64,000 nucleotides of DNA from Microvirga sp. 17 mud 1-3 (GTDB lineage Bacteria; Pseudomonadota; Alphaproteobacteria; Rhizobiales; Beijerinckiaceae). The position numbers and the translations under genes are program-made. Shown here piece after piece: positions 30,555 to 40,280 of this stretch. Numbering within the stretch: the first letter of the stretch is position 1; each line of letters opens with the position of its first letter. The stretch is taken from NCBI RefSeq assembly GCF_003151255.1, contig NZ_CP029481.1:2232001-2296000 (forward strand), written 5' to 3'. Below the pieces are notes generated by a model. That model saw only the letters and a list, made by a program, of their open reading frames with translations. It was not told the DNA's origin and ran no database searches.

Positions 30555-32672
30555 ATGTCATTGCGTCCTTCGATTCTCGACCCTTTCTTCGCACCGGCTT
30601 CCACTCTTCCGGGCGTCGGCCCCAAGATTGCGCCCCTGCTGGACCGGCTGCTGGGCGAGCCCGGCCGCCCGACCCGCGTGATGGATCTGCTCTTTCATCT
30701 TCCCAGCGGCGGCATCGCCCGGGAAATGAAGGGCTCCATCGCGGATGCTCCCATCGGGGAACCGGTGACGCTTTCGGTGACGGTCGCGGCCCACCGCCCG
30801 CCCCCGCCGGGGCGTCGTGCACCTTACCGGGTGCTGGTGGAGGACGAGACGGGAGACGTCGTGCTTGTCTTCTTCAATGGCCAGAAGGCGCGGCTGGAGA
30901 AGCTCCTGCCGCTCGGCCAGCGCCGCTATGTCTCCGGCAAGATCGAGCTCTGGGATGGCATGCGCCAGATGGTCCATCCGGACCGCGTCCTCGACGAGCG
31001 CGGCATCGAGAACCTTCCGGCCGTGGAGGCGGTCTACGGCCTGACGGAGGGCCTCTCGTCCCGCATGGTCGGACGCTACATGGGCGCGGCCCTCGAGCGG
31101 CTGCCAACCCTGCCCGAATGGCAGGATCCGGCCTGGCTCGCCCGCAATGCGCTGCCGCCCATGGCCCAGGCTCTGGCGCTCCTCCACCGCCCTGACGACC
31201 CTCGGGCCCTGACGGACGAAGCCCTCGCCAAGTCGCCCCCGCGCCGGCGCTTGGCCTATGACGAGCTTCTCGCGTCCCAGCTCGCCCTGGCCCTGGTGCG
31301 CAGCCGCATGCGCCGCCTGCCCGGCCGCGTGAATGCCGGGGACGGGCATCTGGTGGAAAAGCTCAAGCGCGCCCTGCCCTTCGGCCTGACGGGCTCCCAG
31401 GAGAAGGCCGTGGAGGATATTCGCCGGGATCTCGTCGCCGACAAGAAGATGCTGCGCCTGCTCCAGGGCGACGTGGGCTCCGGCAAGACCGTGGTCGGGC
31501 TCTTGGCCATGGCGAGCGCCCTCGAGGCGGGCCGGCAGGCCGCCCTCATGGCGCCGACCGAAATCCTGGCGCGGCAGCATTTCGAGCGGATCGCCCCCAT
31601 GGCCCGCGAGGCGGGCCTGACCATCGCGCTGCTGACCGGCAGGGACAAGGGCGCGGAGCGACGGGCCGTCCTGGCGGGCCTTGCGGATGGCAGCGTCCAG
31701 ATCGCCGTCGGCACCCACGCGCTCTTTCAGGAGGGTGTCGCGTTCCACGACCTCGGCATTGCGGTGGTGGACGAACAGCACCGGTTCGGCGTCCATCAGC
31801 GCCTTGCGCTGGGCGCCAAGGGCGAGGCGGTCGACATCCTGGTCATGACCGCGACGCCGATTCCGCGCACCCTCGCGCTCACCTATTTCGGCGACATGGA
31901 CGTGTCGGTGCTGGACGAGAAGCCGGCGGGCCGCAAGCCCATCGCCACAAAGCTCATCTCCATCGAGCGGCTGGACGAGGTCATCGGCGGAATCGGCCGG
32001 GCTGTCGCCAACGGCGATCAGGTCTATTGGGTCTGTCCGCTGGTGGGCGAATCCGAGACCCTGGACCTCGCGGCCGCCGAGGAGCGGTTCGAGCAGCTGC
32101 AGAGCATTTTCGGGGACCAGGTGGGCCTCGTTCACGGCAAGCTCCCGGGCCGCGAGAAGGACGCCGCCATGGAGCGCTTCTCGAAGGGAGAGACCAAGAT
32201 TCTCATCTCCACCACCGTCATCGAGGTGGGGGTCGACGTTCCACAGGCCACCATCATGGTGATCGAGCACGCGGAGCGCTTCGGGCTGGCGCAGCTCCAC
32301 CAGCTGCGCGGCCGCATCGGCCGCGGGTCGCGCTCGTCGACCTGCCTGCTCGTCTACAAGGGCCCCCTCGGGCAAACCGCGCAGGCAAGGCTCGAAATGA
32401 TGCGCCAGACCGAGGACGGCTTCCGGATCGCCGAGGAGGACCTTCGCCTGCGTGGCGAAGGCGAGGTGCTGGGCACGCGCCAATCCGGCCTTCCGGGCTT
32501 CAGGCTCGCACGTCTTGAGAGCGACGGCGACCTTTTGGCCGCAGCGCGGGACGATGCGCGCCTGATCGTGGACCGCGACCCGGAGCTCACCAGCGAACGT
32601 GGCCAAGCCCTGCGGGTGCTGCTCTACCTTTTCGAGCGAGATTCGGCGATCCGGCTTTTAAGGGCGGGATAG
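30555..32672 (+). CDS. recG: ATP-dependent DNA helicase RecG
   Basis: A 705-residue branch-migration helicase that remodels stalled forks. The N-terminal wedge domain starts TLPGVGPKIAPLLDRLLGEPG and includes an OB fold near residues 65-150. The motor has Walker A (GDVGSGKTVVG), DEQHRFG, TATPIPRTL and QLRGRIGRG. ATG 30555 (Met-Ser-Leu-Arg-Pro) gives the normal family length; the longer upstream frame is antisense to sdhE. A long open frame on the opposite strand is a GC-content shadow. Confidence 0.96.
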   Translation: MSLRPSILDPFFAPASTLPGVGPKIAPLLDRLLGEPGRPTRVMDLLFHLPSGGIAREMKGSIADAPIGEPVTLSVTVAAHRPPPPGRRAPYRVLVEDETGDVVLVFFNGQKARLEKLLPLGQRRYVSGKIELWDGMRQMVHPDRVLDERGIENLPAVEAVYGLTEGLSSRMVGRYMGAALERLPTLPEWQDPAWLARNALPPMAQALALLHRPDDPRALTDEALAKSPPRRRLAYDELLASQLALALVRSRMRRLPGRVNAGDGHLVEKLKRALPFGLTGSQEKAVEDIRRDLVADKKMLRLLQGDVGSGKTVVGLLAMASALEAGRQAALMAPTEILARQHFERIAPMAREAGLTIALLTGRDKGAERRAVLAGLADGSVQIAVGTHALFQEGVAFHDLGIAVVDEQHRFGVHQRLALGAKGEAVDILVMTATPIPRTLALTYFGDMDVSVLDEKPAGRKPIATKLISIERLDEVIGGIGRAVANGDQVYWVCPLVGESETLDLAAAEERFEQLQSIFGDQVGLVHGKLPGREKDAAMERFSKGETKILISTTVIEVGVDVPQATIMVIEHAERFGLAQLHQLRGRIGRGSRSSTCLLVYKGPLGQTAQARLEMMRQTEDGFRIAEEDLRLRGEGEVLGTRQSGLPGFRLARLESDGDLLAAARDDARLIVDRDPELTSERGQALRVLLYLFERDSAIRLLRAG

Positions 32673-32716
32673 CATCGCATCCTATTTTCGTGGGCGAAAG
32701 CACGCGGGAGGTACGG

Positions 32717-34899
32717 TCAGACAAAGAAGAAGTCCTTTTCGGTCAGCTTGAGGCCCTTCTTGAGGGTCGCAATCTCGACCGCAGCCTTCGACCCGGACCC
32801 ATCCGCATCATAGGACAGCACGCCCGTCTTCTTGTCGTAGATGAAGAAGTCGTTGGCATCCTTGGCCTTGTCGCCCACCGTGAAGAACTTGCTCGCCATC
32901 TTCGCCGGCTTGGCCTCGCTGCCCTTCTTGATCGCCGCATAGAGGCTCTTGTTGGCCTTGAACAGGCTGTTCTCCAGCCAGAGCGTGTCGTCCTTCACAT
33001 TGAAGTCGGCGATCTTGTCGAGGTTGGTCTTCTTGTTGAACTTGGCATCGAACACGAAGATGTCCTGGCCCGCGCCGCCATACAGCACGTCCTTGCCGGC
33101 CCCGCCGTAGAGCCTGTCATGGCCGGACAGCCCCTTGAGCACATCGTGGCCGTCCGCGCCGGTGAGCCGGTCAACCCGCGCCGTGCCGCGCAGGCTCAGC
33201 GCCACCGGGCCGGACGGGTTGCCGGCCCCACCGGACGAGCCGCCCCCTCCGCCGGCGGGCGTGTCGGCCACGTCGGTCACCGTGACGGTCACTGTCTCGG
33301 AGCGGGCAAGACCGTAAGCATCGGTCGCCGTGAGGGTGAGCTCATAGGCGTGCGGGCCGGTCTCGTAATCGGGCGCCTTGAGCAGCACGAGCTTCGTGCC
33401 GTCGAGCTTGAACGTGCCGGTCGGATCGGTGAGCGCATAGGTGATGGCATCGCCGTCCGCATCCGTGGCCGAGACGGTGGCGACCGTCGTGCCGGCGGGC
33501 GTGTTCTCGGCCACCGCGGAGGCCGACAGGGTGAGGCTGGCGGGCGCGGTGTTGGAGAGCACGACCGTCTTGTCGGCGAACTGGGCAAAGCGGATGTTGC
33601 TGAGCGTATCGGTGCCGTCGCGGCCGGACACTTTGTCCTGCACCTTGAAAAAGAGTCCTCCCCCCTCCAGGCTTTGAATAGAGTAATCGGCGGCTTTGCC
33701 GGAGAAGACCGCCGTGTTGACGCCGCCGCGGCCGTCGAGGGTATCGTCGCCTTTGCCGCCGGTCAGGACATTGTTGCCCGCATCACCTTTCAGCAGGTCG
33801 CCGGCTTCTCCGCCGATGACGTTCTCGATGTTCTGCAGCGTATCGGTATGGTTCGGCCCGACCGCCTGCGGCCCCGCCAGGCTGAGATCGATGATCACGC
33901 CATATGTTCGGTCTTCATACGAGACCGTATCGATGCCGGCGCCGCCATCCACGACGTTGTTGCCCGCTCCGGGCAGGAGGACGTCGTTGCCGCCATTGCC
34001 GGTCAGGGTATCGTCACCGTGTCGCCCCTCGAGGCGGTTGGCGCCGTCGTCGCCGATGAAGGTGTCCTTTCCGGCGGATCCTGTGAGGTTCTCGATATGG
34101 ATCAGAGTATCCATCCCCTCGCCGGTGTTCTGCGCGGTGGTGAGGCGCAGGTCGACCGTCGCAGCATGGTCGAAGGCGACAGTGTCGAGGCCGCCGCCGC
34201 CATCGATTAGGTCATCGCCGAGGCCGCCATAGAAGACCTCGGTGCCGGCGCCGCCATAGGCGGAATCCTGCCCGTCGCCGAGACTAATATATCCAAAGAG
34301 AACGCTGCCCAGCTCCCCGTGATAGGTATCATTGCCTTTCGTGAGATCGACGATGCCCTTGATCGTTCCGCTGTTGGTGATCACGTCATCCCCGAGCGAG
34401 GCATAAATGGCATAATCTTGATTTCCTGGAAAATCGACGGCTAGCCGACTTTCGATGATTCCTGTGTTGGTGAGCACGAGACTGTCGGTTGGGCGTTGCC
34501 CAGAGAAGTTGATCGCTTGAGACTGCAGCGAGCTGATGTGGCCCGCATTCTCGATGATCGACGGGCCAATGAGACTGATGGTCGAAGCTCTAGTAACGCT
34601 ACCTGAATTCGGGTCTGCGTGGACGTACCCTTCTGCCCCAATGGCGATGTACGAAGGGCCGCTAACCGCAATTGCGCCACGCAGCTTTCCGTAGACCTCA
34701 CCGTTGATCGTGAGGCGCGTCGGAACAGCGGCGGTCGCGGCGCTCTGGACATAGACGCCGAAGGACGCCGCCCCCGTCGCCCTGAATAGGCACCCTCGTC
34801 GACAAAGAGGATATCGTCCTTTTCCATCGTAAGGGCCGGCGTATTGTCCGCCGTCGCCTCGAGGGAGGTCTCGGGCGTCACGATATAGGTAGTGGCCAT
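32717..34899 (-). pseudogene. RTX/cadherin-like calcium-binding secreted protein, frameshifted
   Basis: Large predicted type-I-secreted protein split by one frame change. The N-terminus begins at ATG 34899 (MATTYIVTPETSLEATADNT) and runs 39 codons. A shift at the GGG of 34780-34782 then moves to the frame that is open to 32717. One added G gives a 727-residue protein with a beta-solenoid-like N-terminal part (NTGIIES, NSGTIKG), RTX nonapeptides (GGLGDDLIDGG, GGNDVLLPG, GGAGKDVLYGG), a cadherin-like domain (VAENTPAGTTVATVSATDADGD) and a Ca-binding C-terminus (DADGSG). Without correction, translation ends early. No T1SS transporter genes are nearby. Confidence 0.75.
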
Positions 34900-34930
34900 G
34901 CGGCGTCTCCGAGGCGGAGGGGACAAGCCC

Positions 34931-34959
34931 CCATTAACGATATGATGTATCGTTAATGG
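34931..34959. promoter_or_regulatory. Perfect 12-bp-arm palindrome upstream of RTX/cadherin gene
   Basis: CCATTAACGATA, five bases, then TATCGTTAATGG form a perfect inverted repeat centred about 46 bases upstream of the ATG at 34899. It is AT-rich in GC-rich surroundings and lies in the only intergenic space between ccdA and the RTX gene. It looks like an operator for a dimeric repressor or activator. No regulator gene is adjacent. Confidence 0.6.
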
Positions 34960-35012
34960 ATCACGCCAGATCCCGCAAGGTTACGCCCGGCGGCGCGATG
35001 GCGCAGGCCCGC

Positions 35013-35738
35013 CTAGCCCAGCCGCCCCAGGATCGGAAAGGTCTCCAGGAGCCAGAAGGACGCGTTGGCGATCCAGCCCGTGAGGAACGCGATGCCGGTC
35101 AGGACCATGAGGACGCCCATCACCTTCTCGACCACTGCGAAATGCGAGCGCATGCGCTTCATGAAGGCCACGAAGGGCTTCATCGCGAAGGCGGCGAGCA
35201 GGAACGGGACACCGAGGCCCGCCGAATAGGCCGCGAGCAGCAGGGCGCCGCGGGACACGCTCGTCTCCGATCCTGCCACCGCCAGGATGGCAGCGAGAAC
35301 CGGGCCGATGCAGGGCGTCCAGCCGAACGCGAAGGCGAGGCCCATCACGTAGGCGCCCCACAGGCCCACGGGCCGGTTTACCGAGAACCGCGCCTCCCGG
35401 TAGAACAGTGCGATCCTGAAAAGCCCCAGGAAATGCAGGCCCATCACGATGATGGCGATGCCCGCGAGCGTGCTCAGAACGTCGAGATATTGCCGCACCG
35501 CCTGCCCCAGGGCCGAGGCGGTGGCGCCCAGGAGCACGAAGACGGTCGAGAAACCCGCCACGAAGAGGAGCGCCGCCGTCATAGCCCGGCGACGTACCGC
35601 ATCGTCCCCCGCGCTCAGGCGGTCGAAGGTGGTTCCGGCCAGGAAGGACAGGTATGGCGGCACCAGCGGCAGGACGCAGGGGCTCAGGAAGCTAATGAGG
35701 CCGCCGAGGGCCGCGGCCGGAAAGGAGACGCTAAGCAT
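35013..35738 (-). CDS. ccdA: Cytochrome c biogenesis protein CcdA
   Basis: A 241-residue membrane protein with about six helices that moves reducing power from cytosolic thioredoxin to the periplasm. The two redox cysteines sit in the classic prolines: FLSPCVLPLVPPYLSFLAG near the N-terminus and FGWTPCIGPVLAAIL near residue 140. It is used for cytochrome c maturation and other periplasmic thiol repair. ATG 35738 is preceded by AAAGGAGACGC in the same strand context. It stands alone between the RTX gene and the P1 peptidase gene. Confidence 0.94.
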   Translation of the reverse strand: MLSVSFPAAALGGLISFLSPCVLPLVPPYLSFLAGTTFDRLSAGDDAVRRRAMTAALLFVAGFSTVFVLLGATASALGQAVRQYLDVLSTLAGIAIIVMGLHFLGLFRIALFYREARFSVNRPVGLWGAYVMGLAFAFGWTPCIGPVLAAILAVAGSETSVSRGALLLAAYSAGLGVPFLLAAFAMKPFVAFMKRMRSHFAVVEKVMGVLMVLTGIAFLTGWIANASFWLLETFPILGRLG

Positions 35739-35836
35739 GATGGGGGCTTTCTAGCCTCTCGTCCGTTCACAGGAAAGGCGACACGAGGCGCAATCGCCGC
35801 CTTGTGAACGTGGCTGTTTTGCGCTTGCCTTCCCGG

Positions 35837-36838
35837 ATGATGACCCTACGCAATCTGATCACCGACGTGCCCGGCCTGCGGGTCGGCAACGCCCAGGACG
35901 AAACCATCGCGTCCGGCGTGACCGTGGCTCTCTTCGATGCGCCGACCGTCGCTTCCTGCGCCGTGCTCGGCGGCGCGCCCGGTACCCGGGAGACGGATCT
36001 TCTCGAGCCGGACAAGATGGTGCCCGGCATCCACGGCATCGTGCTCTCGGGCGGCTCCGCCCTCGGGCTCGATGCGGCGGGCGGCGTCCAGGCCTTCCTG
36101 CGCGAGCGGGAGATCGGCTTTCAGATCGGCAATATGCGCGTGCCCCTGGTCTCCCAGGCGGCGGTCTTCGACCTGCTCAACGGCGGCAACAAGGATTGGG
36201 GCCGCTACTCGCCCTATAGGGAGCTGGCCTACGAGGCGGCCGGCAAAGCTGGGGCTGAATTCGCCTTGGGGACAGCCGGCGGCGGCTACGGCGCCACGAC
36301 CGTGAATCTGAAGGGCGGCCTCGGCTCCGCAAGCATCGTCACGGCTACCGGCCACACGGTCGGGGCCCTGGCGATCGTGAACAGCATCGCGTCGGCGGTG
36401 ATCGGGGACGGCCCGCATTTCTGGGCCGGCGCCCTGGAGGTCGGCGAGGAGTTCGGCGGCGTCGGCCTGCCCGAAAGGGTTGCGCCGGAACGGCTGGAGC
36501 CGTTCTGGAAGGGCGGTCCGCAGCCCGCCACCACCATCGCGCTCGTGGCGACCGATGCCATCCTCACCAAGGCCCAGGCAAAGAGACTTGCGCTTTCGAC
36601 CCATGCGGGCCTCGCCCGGTCCCTGCGCTTTTCGAACGGCCTCTTCGACGGCGATACGGTCTTCACGGCCGCCACCGGCCACAAGCCGCTTGCCGACGAG
36701 GCGACGGATTTCACCTACATCACGGTCGCGGCCGCCGATTGCCTCGCCCGCGCCGTCGCCCGCGGCGTCTACGAGGCCACCGCCCTGCCCTTCGAAGGCG
36801 CCCTGCCGGCGTGGAAGGATCTATTTGGCCAGAAGTGA
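35837..36838 (+). CDS. P1-family peptidase (DmpA/NylC-like Ntn hydrolase)
   Basis: A 333-residue protein of the P1 (S58) family, which includes L-aminopeptidase D-esterase and the nylon-oligomer hydrolase NylC. LITDVPGLRVGNAQDE and GIHGIVLSGGSALGLDAA are family blocks, and KGGLGSASIV lies beside the self-cleavage region. The likely cleavage and nucleophile region reads GGGYGATTVNLKGG (about 148-161), with Thr where DmpA has Ser, as in NylC. A GTG start at 35804 would add 11 residues. The physiological substrate is unknown. Confidence 0.88.
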   Translation: MMTLRNLITDVPGLRVGNAQDETIASGVTVALFDAPTVASCAVLGGAPGTRETDLLEPDKMVPGIHGIVLSGGSALGLDAAGGVQAFLREREIGFQIGNMRVPLVSQAAVFDLLNGGNKDWGRYSPYRELAYEAAGKAGAEFALGTAGGGYGATTVNLKGGLGSASIVTATGHTVGALAIVNSIASAVIGDGPHFWAGALEVGEEFGGVGLPERVAPERLEPFWKGGPQPATTIALVATDAILTKAQAKRLALSTHAGLARSLRFSNGLFDGDTVFTAATGHKPLADEATDFTYITVAAADCLARAVARGVYEATALPFEGALPAWKDLFGQK

Positions 36839-36962
36839 AGGTGATGCACCAGGAGCGTAGACAATTTCCATGATATTACGAAATCACGTTACGTTTTGTT
36901 GGACACAATAGCGTCTTACGAGTAAAAGCGCCCTCTCTTTAAGGAAGGCAGGAGGGTCCGAG

Positions 36963-38824
36963 ATGGCGCAGGGCTATGACGATCTCGTCGCGTATGTGAA
37001 GGTCAACAAATCGAACCCTCTCGCGACCGCGAAGGTCATGGTTTCCTGGATCTGGGCCTCGGTCGAGGCCCTGAACGGCCCGACCAAGACCTCGGAGGTC
37101 GTGAGCATGCTCAAGGGCGCCTGCGGCTGGCGAGACAATCTGCTCGAGTCCCTATTCGATACGATTGGTATCGAGCACCGGCGCGCCAACTTTTTCGACG
37201 TGCCGATCCAGTCGAACCATTCGGCGACGGAACTCCGCATCAATGGCAAGTGGATGTTCTTCGATGCAATGATGGGAATCTACTTCACATTCAAGGGAAG
37301 TTCGACGCCGATCTCTATGGAGGAGGTTCGCAACAACTGGCCGAACGTGATCGTTCACAAGTCGTCCCTAGAGGGATGGCAGGGTAAGTTCATAGACCCC
37401 AAGACGATCAGTCCCGCCAATTTCGAAGTCTATGACGACCTCTTCGTCCATGCTCCCAAGGATTTCTACAAGACCGACAACGCGATTCCGGCCGAGCTCT
37501 TCACGATCTATTTCGGGCCCAAGGCGGGCTATCTGCAGGACGGTAAGGCGACCAACATGGTCAACCAGTCCCGGTCATGGAAGACAGCCGTCGACCAGGC
37601 ACATACAAAGGCGTGGGCCGAACAGACCAGCATCTACGATGCCAGCGGTCGCATCGAGGCCAATTACACGCGCTTCGACAACAAGTCCCATCGCTTCGTC
37701 CACCACGACCGGAGCAACAAATACGATTGGCTGACGCAGACGACCTTCCTCACCGCCAGTAGCCGCGTCGATCATAAAGTCACCGTCAACGACGATGGAA
37801 GCCGTACCTATCAAGCCTACAACATGGCAGGCACAGGCGACTGGAAGGAACAGACCACCTTCTATACGGCCGCCAAGGCCGTCGACCACGAAACCATCCT
37901 CAACAAGGACGGCTCGTCGATCGTCCGCGAGTATGACACTTTCAGTCTCGCCGACTGGCAATCGTACGAGGATGTCGTCTCGCCGGACGGCATCACACTC
38001 AGGACGACCCTCACGCAGGATGACGGCAGCACGACCACCTATGACTGGGCAACGGCCTGAAGGTTGCGGGCACGCCGGGCGACGAGTTCCTCACCGGCAC
38101 GAGTGAGGCGGACGCGCTTTTCGGCTTCGGCGGGAGCGACACGCTCGACGGTGGCGCCGGCGTCGACCGGCTCGAGGGCGGACCTGGCAACGATGTCTAT
38201 TACGCGGATTCGGTGGGCGAGATGGTGGTCGAAATGCCGGACGGCGGCCGGGACACCGTCTTCGCCGCGACCAACTATATCCTGAACCGGGAGGTCGAGA
38301 ACCTCGTCCTCGGCGAGAATGCAGTCTATGGAACCGGAAATGCGCTCGGCAACACGATCATCGGCAGCGGGCTAGACAACATCCTTACCGGCGACGGCGG
38401 CAACGACCGCCTCGTAGGCGGGGCCGGAGCCGACATCCTCACGGGAGGCTCTGGCAAGGATATGCTGGAAGGCGGCGACGGTCCGGATACGCTCACGGGT
38501 GGGGCTGGGAACGATACCTTCCTTTGGCGCAATCTCGCTGAGACCGCTGCATCTCGGGCCGGTTCCGATCTGGTCAGAGATTTCGCCTCCTGGCAGGGCG
38601 ACGTGCTAAATCTCCGATACATTGATGCCGACGCAACCCGGGCCGGAAACCAGAACTTTCAGTTCGTTGGCGAGGGAGCCTTCACGGCCCCCGGCCAGGT
38701 CCGATACGGCCATGTCGGGAAAGAGACCTGGATCTATCTGAACACAGATGGAGACGCCTCTCCCGAGGCCGTCCTGCGCCTCGCGGGTTCCCACGAGCCA
38801 CAGGCCAACGGGTTCGTTCTCTAG
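36963..38824 (+). pseudogene. Transglutaminase-like domain, 38-residue repeats and RTX repeats; frameshifted
   Basis: The first frame runs from ATG 36963 (after GGCAGGAGGG) to a stop at 38060. Its N-terminal 110 residues form a transglutaminase/cysteine-protease-like core with Cys54 (KGACGWRD), His86 (SNHSATELRING) and Asp101 (MFFDAMMG). Three 38-residue repeats follow. One G added in the GGG at 38047-38049 restores TYDWGNGLKVAGTPGDEF and continues into RTX nonapeptides (GGSDTLDGGAGVDRLEGG, GGAGADILTGGSGKD) up to 38824, about 620 residues. As read, the catalytic part is made without its RTX secretion region. The ORF from 38213 is the detached RTX end. Confidence 0.72.
37614..38049 (+). repeat. 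Three tandem 38-residue (114-bp) coding repeats plus a partial fourth
   Basis: Units start at Trp codons 37614, 37728, 37842 and 37956, exactly 114 bases apart. They begin WAEQTSIYDA, WLTQTTFLTA, WKEQTTFYTA and WQSYEDVVSP and share the later NxDGS and Y/H positions. The first three have no insertions or deletions. The protein sequence repeats more strongly than the DNA, which indicates old duplication under selection. I do not recognise the unit as a named family. Confidence 0.8.
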
Positions 38825-38837
38825 TTTTTCACTACCC

Positions 38838-40079
38838 TCAAAACCGCTCCGGCCGGTAAGGCTTGGGATCGATCACCGGCGCCTCTCCGGTGATCATCTC
38901 GGCCAGGAGGCGGCCCGTGATGGGGCCGAGGGTCATGCCGTGATGGGCGTGGCCGAAGCCGAACCACAGGCCCTGGTGACGGGGCGCGCGTCCGATGATC
39001 GGCATCATGTCGGGCGTGCAGGGGCGCATGCCCATCCAGGGCTCCGGATCGACCCGCTCACCCAGGGGAAAGAGAGATTTCGCGATCGGCTCAGCCCGGG
39101 CGAGCTGCACCGGGGTCTTGGGCGCGTCGCGGTCGGCGAATTCCGCCCCCGTCGTGAGGCGGATGCCCCGAGCCATGGGCGCCAGGAAGTAGCCGCGCTC
39201 GAAATCCAGGGTCGGGCGGTTGAGGACTGCGTTGCCCTCCGGCCGGTAATGCATGTGGTAGCCGCGCTTCACGGCCAGCGGGAAGCGATAGCCGAACCGG
39301 CGCGTCACCACGTCGGCCCAGGGACCCAGCGCCACAACGACGGCGCCAGCCTCGACCGGACCCTTCTCGGTCTTGAGGCGCCATCCGCCGCCGGCCTGCT
39401 CCAGGGTGCGGGCGTCGCCCTCGGCAGCCTCGCCGCCCAGGCGTTCGAACAGCTCCACATAGGACATGACGAGGGCGTGCGGATCGTAGATCGCCGCCGG
39501 GTCGGTCCAGTGAATGCCGCCCTTCAGCGGGATCTTGAGATGCGGCTCGCGCTCCGCCACGGTCCGGCCGTCGAGGGCGTCGAAATTGACGCCGAAATCG
39601 CGCTTCACCTGCTCAGCGTCGCGGACCTGTACCTCCATGGCACGGTCGGAGCGGAAGACCTTCATCCAGCCGGTCGGGCGGATCAGGTCGACAGAGCCGG
39701 CCTCCTCGGCGAGGGCCATGTGCTCCGTCACGCTGTGTTCGATCAGCGGAGCGTAAAGCCGCGCGATGGCCTTGTGCTGGGCCGGGCGGGAATGCATCCA
39801 GTACTGGAACAGGAAGGGCGCAATCTTCGGCAGCGCCGCCATGTGGTAATGGGCATCAATGGTGTTGTTGAGGGCATAGCGCAGCAGCGCGCCGAAATCG
39901 TGCGGGAAGCCATAAGGATAGACGCCCTCGCGCTGGATCAGGCCCGCATTGCCGAAGGATGTCTCCAGGCCCGGCTGCCGCCTGTCCACCAGGAGCACGG
40001 ATCGGCCCCGCTTCTGCAGGTGCAAGGCGATCGACACGCCGACAATGCCGGCCCCCAGAACCACAACATCCTTACGCAT
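38838..40079 (-). CDS. dadA: D-amino acid dehydrogenase-like FAD oxidoreductase
   Basis: A 413-residue DAO-family flavoprotein. The dinucleotide fold is [21 protein letters not shown], and [21 protein letters not shown] and the C-terminal [22 protein letters not shown] resemble DadA, which oxidises D-amino acids at the membrane and feeds the quinone pool. Its 3' end is 13 bases from the end of the RTX reading frame. No alanine racemase is next to it, so the substrate assignment is by family resemblance only. Confidence 0.82.
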   Translation of the reverse strand: MRKDVVVLGAGIVGVSIALHLQKRGRSVLLVDRRQPGLETSFGNAGLIQREGVYPYGFPHDFGALLRYALNNTIDAHYHMAALPKIAPFLFQYWMHSRPAQHKAIARLYAPLIEHSVTEHMALAEEAGSVDLIRPTGWMKVFRSDRAMEVQVRDAEQVKRDFGVNFDALDGRTVAEREPHLKIPLKGGIHWTDPAAIYDPHALVMSYVELFERLGGEAAEGDARTLEQAGGGWRLKTEKGPVEAGAVVVALGPWADVVTRRFGYRFPLAVKRGYHMHYRPEGNAVLNRPTLDFERGYFLAPMARGIRLTTGAEFADRDAPKTPVQLARAEPIAKSLFPLGERVDPEPWMGMRPCTPDMMPIIGRAPRHQGLWFGFGHAHHGMTLGPITGRLLAEMITGEAPVIDPKPYRPERF

Positions 40080-40280
40080 GAAGACCCTGCCCCGTTCCAG
40101 AACTCTCAGGCGCGGAAGGCCAAGCCTTCCCGCGACCGCTTCTTTACTCCCGTTCCTTTAGGGCCGTCCACGCCTTTCCTGTGGCAAATGGACCTCTCCC
40201 CAGCTCTCTCCGGACAAGCGGCGCGCTGCTTGTCCCGCAAGGCCGTTGCCGCGGGGAAAGGCTCGTGCTACCGGCGCGGC

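Noticed and set aside
30558..32606. A 682-residue frame antisense to recG
   Set aside because: High GC content keeps the opposite strand open. The sequence has no domain, and recG on the other strand is unmistakable.
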